Below are positions 9,438 to 17,856 of a stretch of DNA of 64,000 nt, piece by piece; position 1 is the stretch's first letter; each line of letters starts with the position of its first letter. The stretch is from Bacteroides sp. M10 (GTDB taxonomy: Bacteria > Bacteroidota > Bacteroidia > Bacteroidales > Bacteroidaceae): NCBI RefSeq assembly GCF_014334015.1, contig NZ_CP060488.1:4794501-4858500 (forward strand), read 5' to 3'. The position numbers and the translations under genes are program-made. Below the pieces are notes generated by a model, which saw only the letters and a program-made list of their open reading frames with translations, was not told where the DNA came from and made no database searches.

Positions 9438-10220
9438 ATGGATAAGCAAAAAGTAGCATTGGTCCTTTCTATGGGAGGAGCACGTGGAATAGCGCATATA
9501 GGAGTAATTGAAGAATTGCTCCGTCACAATTTTGAGATCACCTCTATTGCAGGAAGCTCGATGGGAGCTATGGTGGGGGCGATGTACGCTTCAGGAAAAA
9601 TGGAAGAATGTAAGGAGTGGCTATATAGTTGGGATAAACGTAAGATGTGGGAATTGGCGGATATTACTTTAAGCCGGGATGGATTGGTGAAAGGTGACCG
9701 TTTTATCAAAGAACTGAAACAGATTATTCCGGACATGAATATTGAAGACTTGCCTGTCCCTTATGTAGCAATGGCTACGGATATTGTCCGCGATCAGGAA
9801 GTGAGGTTTGACAGGGGGAGCTTACATGAAGCTATCCGTGCATCTATTTCTATCCCCATGCTTTTCCGTCCGTTGAGAAAAGACGGTATGGTTTTGATTG
9901 ACGGAGGCATTCTGAATCCTCTTCCATTGGCTCATGTAAAACGTATTGAAGGAGATATCCTGATAGCTGTCGATGTGAATGCACCCCTCGATTCCGGAAA
10001 GAAAAAGAAAATATCTCCTTATAATCTATTGACAGAATCTTCAAGAATGATGATGCAACAAATCACTCGTTACCAGATAGAGCGTTGTCAGCCGGATATC
10101 TTAATTCAGATGTCCGGCGATACCTATGATATGTTGGAGTTTCATCATGCAGCCTCGATAGTGAAGACAGGAGTGGAAGTTACCCGAAGCGTGTTGAAAG
10201 AATTTCTTGACAATGAATAA
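9438..10220 (+). CDS. Patatin-like phospholipase (RssA/NTE-type)
   Basis: About 260 residues, cytoplasmic, with the patatin Ser-Asp dyad: oxyanion motif SMGGARGIAHIG at residues ~10-21, nucleophile elbow GSSMGAM (about 43-49) and the catalytic Asp in DGGILNPLP. The family hydrolyses acyl esters of phospholipids. ATG 9438 (MDKQKVALVL) is preferred over ATG 9408, because a promoter-like TATTTTG at about 9403-9409 would place the transcript start downstream of 9408. It lies between the two RG-II arms but has no obvious role in pectin breakdown and converges on the SDR gene. Confidence 0.88.
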   Translation: MDKQKVALVLSMGGARGIAHIGVIEELLRHNFEITSIAGSSMGAMVGAMYASGKMEECKEWLYSWDKRKMWELADITLSRDGLVKGDRFIKELKQIIPDMNIEDLPVPYVAMATDIVRDQEVRFDRGSLHEAIRASISIPMLFRPLRKDGMVLIDGGILNPLPLAHVKRIEGDILIAVDVNAPLDSGKKKKISPYNLLTESSRMMMQQITRYQIERCQPDILIQMSGDTYDMLEFHHAASIVKTGVEVTRSVLKEFLDNE

Positions 10221-10234
10221 TATGATACTTTAAA

Positions 10235-11122
10235 TTACTCCAGATAAATCATCTTTTTCGTCATTCCTCCGTCAATCGTGATATTTTCTCCATTGATGAA
10301 ATCATTGTTTTCTTCACAGAGAAACAAACACATACGGGCAATATCTTCTGGTTTGCCTACCCGTCGCGAAGGATGTTGTGAATGATCTTCCGGCCGGAGT
10401 TGGTCATAATCATGAGTTTGTATCCATCCCGGAGCAATAGAGTTGACGGTGATATTCCATTCGGATAACGACAAGGCCAGTGCATGAGTTAAAGAATAGA
10501 TACCACCTTTCGAAGCTGCATAACCTTCACTTCCTGGTTCACTCATCAGGTAACGTGTGGAGCAGATATTGATAATCCGGCCGTATGGATTAGGAGAAGA
10601 CTGTTCTTTACGATGTATGGCAAGCAGGCGGGAGGTGATAAATACAGGGCGTAGGTTGATAGAAAGTATTTTGTCGAAATCCTCTACGCTCGTTTCGGTG
10701 ATAGACGAAAATTGACTGATACCGACGTTGTTGACAATAACATCAATATCATTCCATTCGGAAAGAATACGTTGCATGCAACTTTCAAGCGCATCCTTAT
10801 CGCTGACATCGACTTTATGGAATATAGATCCGGTTGCTTTTGCAGTCTCTTGTCCCGCTATTTCATTTATATCACAAAAAGCGACTTGATCGCCGGACAG
10901 GCAAAAAGCTTCTACTATTGCCTTGCCTATACCTTCCGTTCCTCCTGTTATAAATACTCTTCTTTTGGAGGGATCTGATTTTAAGGCCATTGGAGTACAC
11001 GAAGCTGATTCAGCCGGATGAACTGTTGTAGATTTCTTCTTTCCATATTTTTGTGCTTGTTTCCAAGCAGCCTTTCTGGCTTCATATTGTTCCTGTTGTC
11101 TTTCTATATAATTATCTGCCAT
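10235..11122 (-). CDS. Short-chain dehydrogenase/reductase (SDR) with N-terminal extension
   Basis: Classical SDR Rossmann enzyme of 295 residues. A ~50-residue charged N-terminal extension (IERQQEQYEARKAAW...) precedes the cofactor motif TGGTEGIGKA. Then come NNVG (a variant of NNAG), the Ser in INICSTRY, catalytic YAASK, and the PGW segment. It is an NAD(P)(H)-dependent oxidoreductase of unknown substrate, cytoplasmic. Its own promoter is readable just upstream (TTTG-N20-TACATTTG). The location inside the RG-II locus suggests processing of a rare released sugar, but that is only inference; it could equally be a housekeeping oxidoreductase. Confidence 0.88.
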   Translation of the reverse strand: MADNYIERQQEQYEARKAAWKQAQKYGKKKSTTVHPAESASCTPMALKSDPSKRRVFITGGTEGIGKAIVEAFCLSGDQVAFCDINEIAGQETAKATGSIFHKVDVSDKDALESCMQRILSEWNDIDVIVNNVGISQFSSITETSVEDFDKILSINLRPVFITSRLLAIHRKEQSSPNPYGRIINICSTRYLMSEPGSEGYAASKGGIYSLTHALALSLSEWNITVNSIAPGWIQTHDYDQLRPEDHSQHPSRRVGKPEDIARMCLFLCEENNDFINGENITIDGGMTKKMIYLE

Positions 11123-11142
11123 CGTTCTTTTTTATTTATTGG

Positions 11143-11174
11143 CAAATGTAAAATATAAAATGGATAAATACAAA
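11143..11174 (-). promoter_or_regulatory. Promoter of the SDR gene
   Basis: Read on the minus strand: TTTG (11174-11171), a 20-base spacer, then TACATTTG (11150-11143), a full match to the Bacteroides -33/-7 pattern. The predicted start near 11139 leaves a leader of about 17 bases. Confidence 0.75.
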
Positions 11175-11175
11175 G

Positions 11176-11213
11176 AATCGACCGCTCTTTTGCGGACAAA
11201 GGAGCGGTCGATT
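11176..11213 (-). terminator. Terminator after the GH78-sialidase-like gene
   Basis: Perfect 12-bp inverted arms AATCGACCGCTC at 11176-11187 and its complement at 11202-11213, 22 bases past the GH78-fusion stop on the minus strand. A short T-rich run follows. It probably ends the four-gene reverse RG-II operon just before the SDR promoter. Confidence 0.65.
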
Positions 11214-11234
11214 TTATTCAGATGACGGTTCAAT

Positions 11235-14200
11235 TTAAAACTTCGTCGGATCTATCTCTGCATATTTAATTCGTTGGCGACGCCAAGTGTAAATGGCATG
11301 CAGTTTCCCGTCTTTTCCCTGAATAATACTGGGATAAGAGTACTGACTGATCGGACTGTCTTCCAATGTAAGAACAGGCTTCCAGGTGATTCCATCTTCT
11401 GATATGCCCACACAAAGCGGAGTACGCGGACCTTTCGGAGTTCCGGGTAATGTAGAGAAATTATTGTAGATGAGTATATGTCTGCCGTCTTTCATTGTCA
11501 CAGCATCCGTTCCGGAATTATTATTCGGAACATCCAGCAGTGTTACTTTACTCCACGTATCACCATTATCGCTGCTCCATGCTGTTGCTACTTGTGCGTT
11601 ACGTGTACGACAGAGTACCTGTAATCTTCCGTCTTTATGCTTCAGAATACTAGGTTGTATCGCATAAACAGGCTTGGATCCTTCTCCTTTGATCGCTTCT
11701 CCTCCTTCCTGATCGTCCACATTCATACCACCCTTTTTACGATTTTGGGTGGGGACGGATAATTCGGCATCCAGTGGACCTACCATCTTCCAGGTCTTGC
11801 CTTTATCATCGGAAATCTCGAAGTGGACACGCCATCCGTTACTTCCTTCTGTACTGGAAGGGCAGATGATACGTCCATTGATATATTCCGGCTTATTCTT
11901 AATAGGTCCAAGAAAACCTTCCGGAAGCGGTTCACGTTTGCTCCAAGTCTTTCCTCCGTCACGTGAACGAACCAGCCATCCTGTCCAATCACTCACTTTC
12001 AGACCTATTTTATAGAATAAAATCAAGTCACCTCCGGGAATCTGGAAAAGAACCGGATTCCAACAAGCTTTTCTGCGGGCAATAAGTTTTCCTTTCTCAT
12101 CTTTCACAGGTGTACAAGTTGAATCGATTCCAGCCAATACAGCTTGTGAATCTTTGATCGAGAACACACCGTCAGCGGCAAGTTTTGGGGCAGTCCATTC
12201 TTTGGAACCTTTCGGCTTACGACATACCCAGATGCAACAATCCGGATTGCGTTCTTTGGTTCCTCCGAAGAAAGAGGCTACGAGATCGCCGTTCTTCAGT
12301 TCTACAATTGTAGCTCCGTGACATTCGGGGAAAGAAGCTTTTTCGTACAGGAATTCATCACTTAGAATAGCCGTATTCCGGGTGGGGATGTCTACACTGA
12401 AGTGATATTTTCCCGATCCGATCTTTTCCTTCCGTCCATCCGGTAGGTGTACTTCACCTGTTGTATTGGCAGGAAGCTCGATGTCCCATTCCAGGTGAGT
12501 AGGAGTCTTTGCCCACCGACTGGTTATTTTCCCGTAGATACTCATGTATGATGCATCCACATTGCTTAATTCCTGGATTTCAAAAGCCGGTTGAAAGACG
12601 ATATGTTTGTAACCGGACTTCCAGCGGTCTGTACGAATACCTGCCAGATTATTGAAGCACCAAGGTAATAAATCGCCTAAAAGCATTACGTGATTACCAC
12701 TATTCATTTCAGGATTGGCCGTATCACCGTTCCATAATTCCCAAATAGTGGTAGCACCTTTTTCAAGCATATATCCCCAGGAAGGATATGTTTTATTGGT
12801 AGCCAGTAAATAAGCTACATCGGCATGTCCACGGCGGCTTAATTCACGTAATAACCATTGCACACCGATTACTCCGGTACTTATATGTCCTTTGTTGGTC
12901 GTAATAATAGAAGCTACAGCATTTTGGGCTACTGCATTGATCTGATTTTTAGGAACCAGTCCGAAAGCAAGTGGCAAGATATTGGCAGTAACTGTGTTGT
13001 TGCCATAGAAAATACTATCCGGATATAAGGCATGCTCCGGTACGGGAGAGGTACCTTCTTTTACATGCAGAAAACGAGCATTGAATGCATCTTTCATGCG
13101 ATGTTCCAGATCTTCCCATTCTTCTGCATCAGCTTTCAGCCCTTGCAGACTGGCAAAGCGGTGCATCAGTTGTAACACCTTTAGATAATAAGCGGTGGCG
13201 ATCAAATCTCCGTCAGTCTTGCGGGAAGGGTCTTTACTATGAATTAACTCTAATGATTCGGGTGGAACGCACCAGTCACCATATTTATCTTTGGTGATGA
13301 TATATTCCTCTGTCATATAGTATTCACGGATATGAGATACCCATTTTTTGATAGCCGGATAATTCTCCTCGATCGGACGTTTGTCTCCAAAGTTTGTGAA
13401 AAGCATGTCGCAGGCCATAGGTAAAGCGGCAGGCCAGGTCACATTATCCGAGTAATAATTCCAGTATGCCGGGGCCACATCAGGAATACAGCCGTCTTCA
13501 CGTTGTGCTTCGCGAATGTCACGCGTCCATTTGGTGTACATTGCATAATTATCGAAAAGCATACTCTCTCCCCAACACCCCATGGTACGGTCGCCCAACC
13601 ATGGTTGGCGCTCATTCCGTTGTGGACAGTCTACCGGCATACCTTTATAATTACTCCGGATTCCCCAGAATGCATTACGGATAATCTTATTCAGAGTCTC
13701 GTCAGAACAGCTGAAAGTTCCGGTATGTTCCATTTCATCTTCTACTACCTCGGCAACGAAATCTTCAGCCTTCGCATTCGGATAACCGCTAACTTCTACG
13801 TAGCGAAATCCATGATAGATAAAACGAGGTGCCCAGGTAGCATCTTTTGTTTCGCGTCCACTGACAACATATACATCTGTGGAACGGGCATCCCTGAAAT
13901 TTCTGGTGTAAAGTTCACCATTGCTTTGCAGACTTTCTGCGAAACGGAGGCGAATGCTGTCACCAGCCTGTCCTTTGATTCGGAAACGTACCCATCCTGC
14001 CATATTCTGACCGATATCCAAGATATATTTATTGCCGAGCTTTTTAATGGAAACAGGTTTCAACGTTTCCGTGACTTTCATACCCGGCATCATTTGCGCA
14101 CGCAATGTTCCCGAAGGAATGCTTACACGTTGTGCCGGCATCCAACTTTTGTCATCATACCCGGTTTGAGTCCAGTTTCCTAACTCTTTACGGGCGTCGT

Positions 14201-15101
14201 ATTCTTCACCATCGTATTCATTATTGCTACGGATAGGACCGTCAGTAGTCAATTTCCAGGTGGTGTTTGTAGCAATCGTTTCTTTGCTGCCATCTGCATA
14301 TTCCACGATCAGATTCAACCGAAGTTTAGGATAGCCGAAAGTCGGTATCTTATACGGTTTATAGTTTTGGCGCATCGTATAGAAACGACCATTTCCGAGA
14401 GTTACTCCAATAGCATTCTCTGTTTGAAGCAACGATGTGACATCATAGGTGTTGTACAGAATCGTTTTCCGATAGTCGGTAGGAGCAGGAGCCAGAACTT
14501 GATTGCCGATACGTTGTCCGTTGATAAACAGTTCATACAATCCCATTCCGGCGATGTGCACAGTGGCACGTTTCACTTCTTTCTTCAATGCAAATTCTTT
14601 GCGGAGATAGCGAGCTGCCAAGCGGCTCCATTGTGTTTCGCTGTCTCCGGGAGCAGCTTTATCCAAACCGATCCATTGCCCTTGCCAATCTGCTTCATTA
14701 AACAGTCCTGTAGTCCAGAAAGCCGGAGTACTCCAATCTGTTGTCCCTTTGTTGGTGTCTATTTTCACTTTCCAATAGTAGGGAGCATTACGCTTTAGCA
14801 TTTTTCCCTGATAAGCGATCCATTGGGAAGCGTCAGATTCAATCTTTCCTGAATCCCAGATATCCCCTTTTCCTTGTTCCAATAGCTCCGGGGTAGATGC
14901 AACAAGAATGTGATACGCAGTTTGTATCACATTCTGTTCATTCGATTCGATGCGCCAACTCAATCGAGGTTGGCGCACATCAATACCTGCCGGATTTTTC
15001 AACTGTTCTGTTCGCAGGTCAGTGATACCTATGGCTGCGTATATGGACCCGGTAAAGAGCAGAAGAGAAAATAGGAATAATATAAATATTCTTTTATTCA
15101 T
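11235..15101 (-). CDS. GH78 alpha-L-rhamnosidase fused to a sialidase-like (BNR) domain
   Basis: About 1288 residues. Start at ATG 15101 (signal MNKRIFILFLFSLLLFTGSIYA) rather than 15107. Residues ~25-930 are a complete GH78: Ig-like domain, accessory beta domain (AGMGLYELFINGQRIG), and catalytic core with DCPQRNERQPWLGD and the late TTIWELWNGDT...NSGNH motif. The last ~350 residues are a sialidase-type six-bladed propeller with Asp boxes SRDGGKTW, SDDKGKTW, SSDNGDTW and a weaker SEDGITW. RG-II chain C is alpha-L-Rha linked to Kdo, and sialidase-fold enzymes act on ulosonic acids, so the polypeptide may remove Rha and then Kdo. That pairing is inference. It is the most downstream gene of the reverse operon, with a 46-52-base gap to GH140. 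Confidence 0.88.
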   Translation of the reverse strand: MNKRIFILFLFSLLLFTGSIYAAIGITDLRTEQLKNPAGIDVRQPRLSWRIESNEQNVIQTAYHILVASTPELLEQGKGDIWDSGKIESDASQWIAYQGKMLKRNAPYYWKVKIDTNKGTTDWSTPAFWTTGLFNEADWQGQWIGLDKAAPGDSETQWSRLAARYLRKEFALKKEVKRATVHIAGMGLYELFINGQRIGNQVLAPAPTDYRKTILYNTYDVTSLLQTENAIGVTLGNGRFYTMRQNYKPYKIPTFGYPKLRLNLIVEYADGSKETIATNTTWKLTTDGPIRSNNEYDGEEYDARKELGNWTQTGYDDKSWMPAQRVSIPSGTLRAQMMPGMKVTETLKPVSIKKLGNKYILDIGQNMAGWVRFRIKGQAGDSIRLRFAESLQSNGELYTRNFRDARSTDVYVVSGRETKDATWAPRFIYHGFRYVEVSGYPNAKAEDFVAEVVEDEMEHTGTFSCSDETLNKIIRNAFWGIRSNYKGMPVDCPQRNERQPWLGDRTMGCWGESMLFDNYAMYTKWTRDIREAQREDGCIPDVAPAYWNYYSDNVTWPAALPMACDMLFTNFGDKRPIEENYPAIKKWVSHIREYYMTEEYIITKDKYGDWCVPPESLELIHSKDPSRKTDGDLIATAYYLKVLQLMHRFASLQGLKADAEEWEDLEHRMKDAFNARFLHVKEGTSPVPEHALYPDSIFYGNNTVTANILPLAFGLVPKNQINAVAQNAVASIITTNKGHISTGVIGVQWLLRELSRRGHADVAYLLATNKTYPSWGYMLEKGATTIWELWNGDTANPEMNSGNHVMLLGDLLPWCFNNLAGIRTDRWKSGYKHIVFQPAFEIQELSNVDASYMSIYGKITSRWAKTPTHLEWDIELPANTTGEVHLPDGRKEKIGSGKYHFSVDIPTRNTAILSDEFLYEKASFPECHGATIVELKNGDLVASFFGGTKERNPDCCIWVCRKPKGSKEWTAPKLAADGVFSIKDSQAVLAGIDSTCTPVKDEKGKLIARRKACWNPVLFQIPGGDLILFYKIGLKVSDWTGWLVRSRDGGKTWSKREPLPEGFLGPIKNKPEYINGRIICPSSTEGSNGWRVHFEISDDKGKTWKMVGPLDAELSVPTQNRKKGGMNVDDQEGGEAIKGEGSKPVYAIQPSILKHKDGRLQVLCRTRNAQVATAWSSDNGDTWSKVTLLDVPNNNSGTDAVTMKDGRHILIYNNFSTLPGTPKGPRTPLCVGISEDGITWKPVLTLEDSPISQYSYPSIIQGKDGKLHAIYTWRRQRIKYAEIDPTKF

Positions 15102-15153
15102 GAGCATAAGTTATATAAAAAGAGTAATTGCTTACTTTGGCACCGAATGGAAA

Positions 15154-16617
15154 CTAGGCTCCGGCACCTTGCCGGTCTGGTAACTCTGTCCAGTCCTTTT
15201 CCATATAGTTTTTACTGCTGTCCACTACAATCAGGATATGATCGTTTCCACTGCAATAACCACTGTCATGTTGAAATTTGTGCACTCCGTTATCAAATTC
15301 TCCGATGTATTCCAGTTTACCATCTTTCGTAGTATACCACCAGGCATTCTTTTTCGCACCGCTAATTTTATTGAAATCAACTTCCATTGGACGTCCGGTG
15401 TAGTTGTATACCATCAGATAATCATTACCACGTGTAGCGATGGCGCGGTCATAACGTTCTCCGTTCTGTCCTACGATGACAGATTGATCGGGTATGCGTT
15501 CGAAGAACGGGAAAGTCAGCATCAGGTTTTTCAGATACTTCATTTGATTGTAACCCGGATCATCCAGTGCTTCATACCAAGGCTTTTTAGCGCCATAAGC
15601 ACCACCTACACCCGGTTTGATAAATTGCATGATAGAATTATGACCGTATGTATGTCCGAAAGAACCGGCAAATACCGACCAGTAAGCATACCGGCGTACA
15701 TCATAGTCTTTCCAGAGCAATTCATTCTCATCATGCAGGCCATGAGGAATTTCTTCGTAAATCGGTTCACCGTCAATCACGGGTTTCATAGGCTTCATGG
15801 CCAAGCTACGCTCTACGAAACGCCAGTTATCTTCTTCCGTATTTTCTTCGATAGGATAATCACCGTCTCCGAAACGTTGTCCGTAGCGGCGGTGTCCGCT
15901 TTGAAACATGTTGAAATCCAACCAGGAAGCATTGTTAAACCAAGTAGCAGAAGTTGTTCTTCCACGCGGATGGAATGTCATCAGGTGATTCTTGTCGATA
16001 GCTTTGATAGAAGTGGCCAGAGCTTCCCATTCAGCGGTTTTCACATCGCCACGGATGTCTCCGCCGATAAACCAGATAATGTTCGGTTCGTCCTTATAAC
16101 GTTCTGCCAGAAACTTACCGTATGCTTTTGCCTGGTCAACAGTCATTTCACCCCGGTTCACAGGACTTCCCCAAATACAGACCATGCCAATATATAAACC
16201 TTTCTTTGCTGCTGTACGGATAATATAATCCATGTGATCCCAATAACCGTATACACCTTTTTGATTGATGTTTTTGAAGTTATATCCGTCAATCATCGAA
16301 TACTGTCCGTAGATATTCATAGACGGAACATTATTCAATGTTTGAACCTGAATCACATTATATCCGCGGCGTTTACATTGTTCCAGATAATATTCGGCTT
16401 CATCCCGGTTCAAGCGTTCGGGTAATAACCATCCCGTTTCGCCTAACCAAAAGAAAGGAGCACCGTTCTCATGTTTCAGGTAACGTCCCTCTTCGGAAAC
16501 TACAAGCTTTCCGTTGTTCCAGGGAATGTACGTCTTTTGCGTTTTCTTCTGTGCCGCTGCCGGGATAACTAAAGTTAGCAACAGCAATAAGAGAGGAAAA
16601 ATCTTGAATTTTCTCAT
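15154..16617 (-). CDS. GH140 apiosidase (DUF4038 family)
   Basis: 487 residues with signal peptide MRKFKIFPLLLLLLTLVIPAAAQ. A TIM-barrel DUF4038 domain runs from about 35 to 390, followed by a small beta C-terminal domain (YDRAIATRGNDYLMVYNYTG). Counting residues puts Asp187 in IGGDIRGD and Glu284 in VIDGEPIYEE. These match the catalytic acid and nucleophile that I recall for BT1012, which cleaves the apiose-galacturonic acid bond that attaches chains A and B to the RG-II backbone. That agreement also argues that the genome is B. thetaiotaomicron or very close. It is co-oriented with GH105 (23-base gap) and the GH78 fusion. Confidence 0.93.
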   Translation of the reverse strand: MRKFKIFPLLLLLLTLVIPAAAQKKTQKTYIPWNNGKLVVSEEGRYLKHENGAPFFWLGETGWLLPERLNRDEAEYYLEQCKRRGYNVIQVQTLNNVPSMNIYGQYSMIDGYNFKNINQKGVYGYWDHMDYIIRTAAKKGLYIGMVCIWGSPVNRGEMTVDQAKAYGKFLAERYKDEPNIIWFIGGDIRGDVKTAEWEALATSIKAIDKNHLMTFHPRGRTTSATWFNNASWLDFNMFQSGHRRYGQRFGDGDYPIEENTEEDNWRFVERSLAMKPMKPVIDGEPIYEEIPHGLHDENELLWKDYDVRRYAYWSVFAGSFGHTYGHNSIMQFIKPGVGGAYGAKKPWYEALDDPGYNQMKYLKNLMLTFPFFERIPDQSVIVGQNGERYDRAIATRGNDYLMVYNYTGRPMEVDFNKISGAKKNAWWYTTKDGKLEYIGEFDNGVHKFQHDSGYCSGNDHILIVVDSSKNYMEKDWTELPDRQGAGA

Positions 16618-16640
16618 TGTATTTTATCGTTTTTAGTTTA

Positions 16641-17843
16641 TTACTTTGTGGTGAGTTTCTCGTATTCAATAGCAGCCAGAATAAATGAACCTACCGATTT
16701 CGGATCATTCTCTATGATCGGTTCACTAATATAATATTCAAATGAGCCGTCACGGTATCTTTTCGAGTCTCCGCCCAATCCTGCCACTGCACAGCAGTTA
16801 GTGATCGTATAGCTACCATCTTCTTCAAGACGGGTGAATGTCTTTACCATTCCATCAAAAGCTTTCTTTGTCGGTTCGATATATTCGTTGCCAAGATATC
16901 CTTTATTGATAGCTTTGGCGAGAGTGTAGACAAACAAGGCAGTAGCAGATGACTCCAGATAATTACCTTCCCGTGCTCTCTGATCGGTCACCTGATACCA
17001 GGTTCCGGATTGAGGATCCTGATATTTAACAATCGTTTTTGCCAATCCTTGCATAATCTGTATAATACTATCGCGTCCGGCAGTTTCCTGTGGCAGGAAG
17101 TCCAGTACATCTACGATAGCCGCTCCGTACCATCCGATGCTGCGACTCCAGAAATTAGGAGAGCAACCCGTTTCGGGATTTGCCCATTTCTGTTCCCGGC
17201 TTTCATCCCATCCGTGATAATACAATCCTGTTGCAGGATCATAAGTCTTACTATTTATTAAAAGAATCTGCTTCTTCGCTTCGTCAAATAAAGCCGGTTC
17301 GTTGAAAGTGGCCCCATATTGAACCAGATAGGGAGAAGCCATAAAGATTCCGTCCAGCCACATTTGATGAGGGTATCTCAATTTATGCCAGAACCCTCCT
17401 TCACTGGTGCGGGGCTGCTCTGTCATTTGTTTGCGCAAAGTATCCATGGCAATTTTGTAACGTTCGTCTCCAGTCTGTGCATAAAGATCAAAAAGAATCT
17501 TTCCGCCGTTGACGTTATCAATATTGAATGAAAGATATTTCATGGTTTTGATACGTCCGTCGGTATCAATCAAGCTATCCGCATAGATCTTGGCATAATC
17601 ATAATATGTGCTGTCTCCGGTATGTTTCCATTCTTCCAACATGGATTTCACTACCAGTCCGTGGGTATATCCCCAACGGGGTTTCTTAGCTTTTTCAATC
17701 ATCCAGGGTTCGGGGAAACGTTTCATTTCAGAGCGTGCCATGCGTTCACTCCATTTTTCCGTTTCTACTTTTTGAGGTGCTGTGCATGCCAGGAAACAAA
17801 CCGTTCCACAAGCCACCATCAGTTTTAATAAGTTTTTGTTCAT
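16641..17843 (-). CDS. GH105 unsaturated uronyl hydrolase, lipoprotein
   Basis: About 400 residues. The frame opens at 17867, but ATG 17843 gives a standard lipoprotein signal (MNKNLLKLMVACGTVCFLAC, lipobox LAC). The (alpha/alpha)6 barrel shows family segments RWGYTHGLVVKSMLEEW, FWHKLRYPHQMWLDGIFMASPYL (the Asp of WLDG is the expected acid) and NFWSRSIGWYGAAIVDVLD. GH105 enzymes hydrate and split off 4,5-unsaturated galacturonate or glucuronate from lyase products. Position corresponds to BT1011. It lies 13 bases after the GH95 stop, so the two are co-transcribed. Confidence 0.9.
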   Translation of the reverse strand: MNKNLLKLMVACGTVCFLACTAPQKVETEKWSERMARSEMKRFPEPWMIEKAKKPRWGYTHGLVVKSMLEEWKHTGDSTYYDYAKIYADSLIDTDGRIKTMKYLSFNIDNVNGGKILFDLYAQTGDERYKIAMDTLRKQMTEQPRTSEGGFWHKLRYPHQMWLDGIFMASPYLVQYGATFNEPALFDEAKKQILLINSKTYDPATGLYYHGWDESREQKWANPETGCSPNFWSRSIGWYGAAIVDVLDFLPQETAGRDSIIQIMQGLAKTIVKYQDPQSGTWYQVTDQRAREGNYLESSATALFVYTLAKAINKGYLGNEYIEPTKKAFDGMVKTFTRLEEDGSYTITNCCAVAGLGGDSKRYRDGSFEYYISEPIIENDPKSVGSFILAAIEYEKLTTK

Positions 17844-17856
17844 ATCGGTCGAGTTA

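Noticed and set aside
10235..11122. Assigning the SDR a role in RG-II sugar metabolism
   Set aside because: Only its position supports it; it has its own promoter and no substrate-specific motif, so the call is left generic.
13503..14183. Long forward ORF (226 codons) inside the GH78 fusion gene
   Set aside because: It is antisense to a convincing conserved enzyme and its translation has no domain or signal of its own.
15238..16197. 319-codon forward ORF opposite the GH140 gene
   Set aside because: Antisense shadow of a gene whose catalytic residues are identified; composition is not protein-like.
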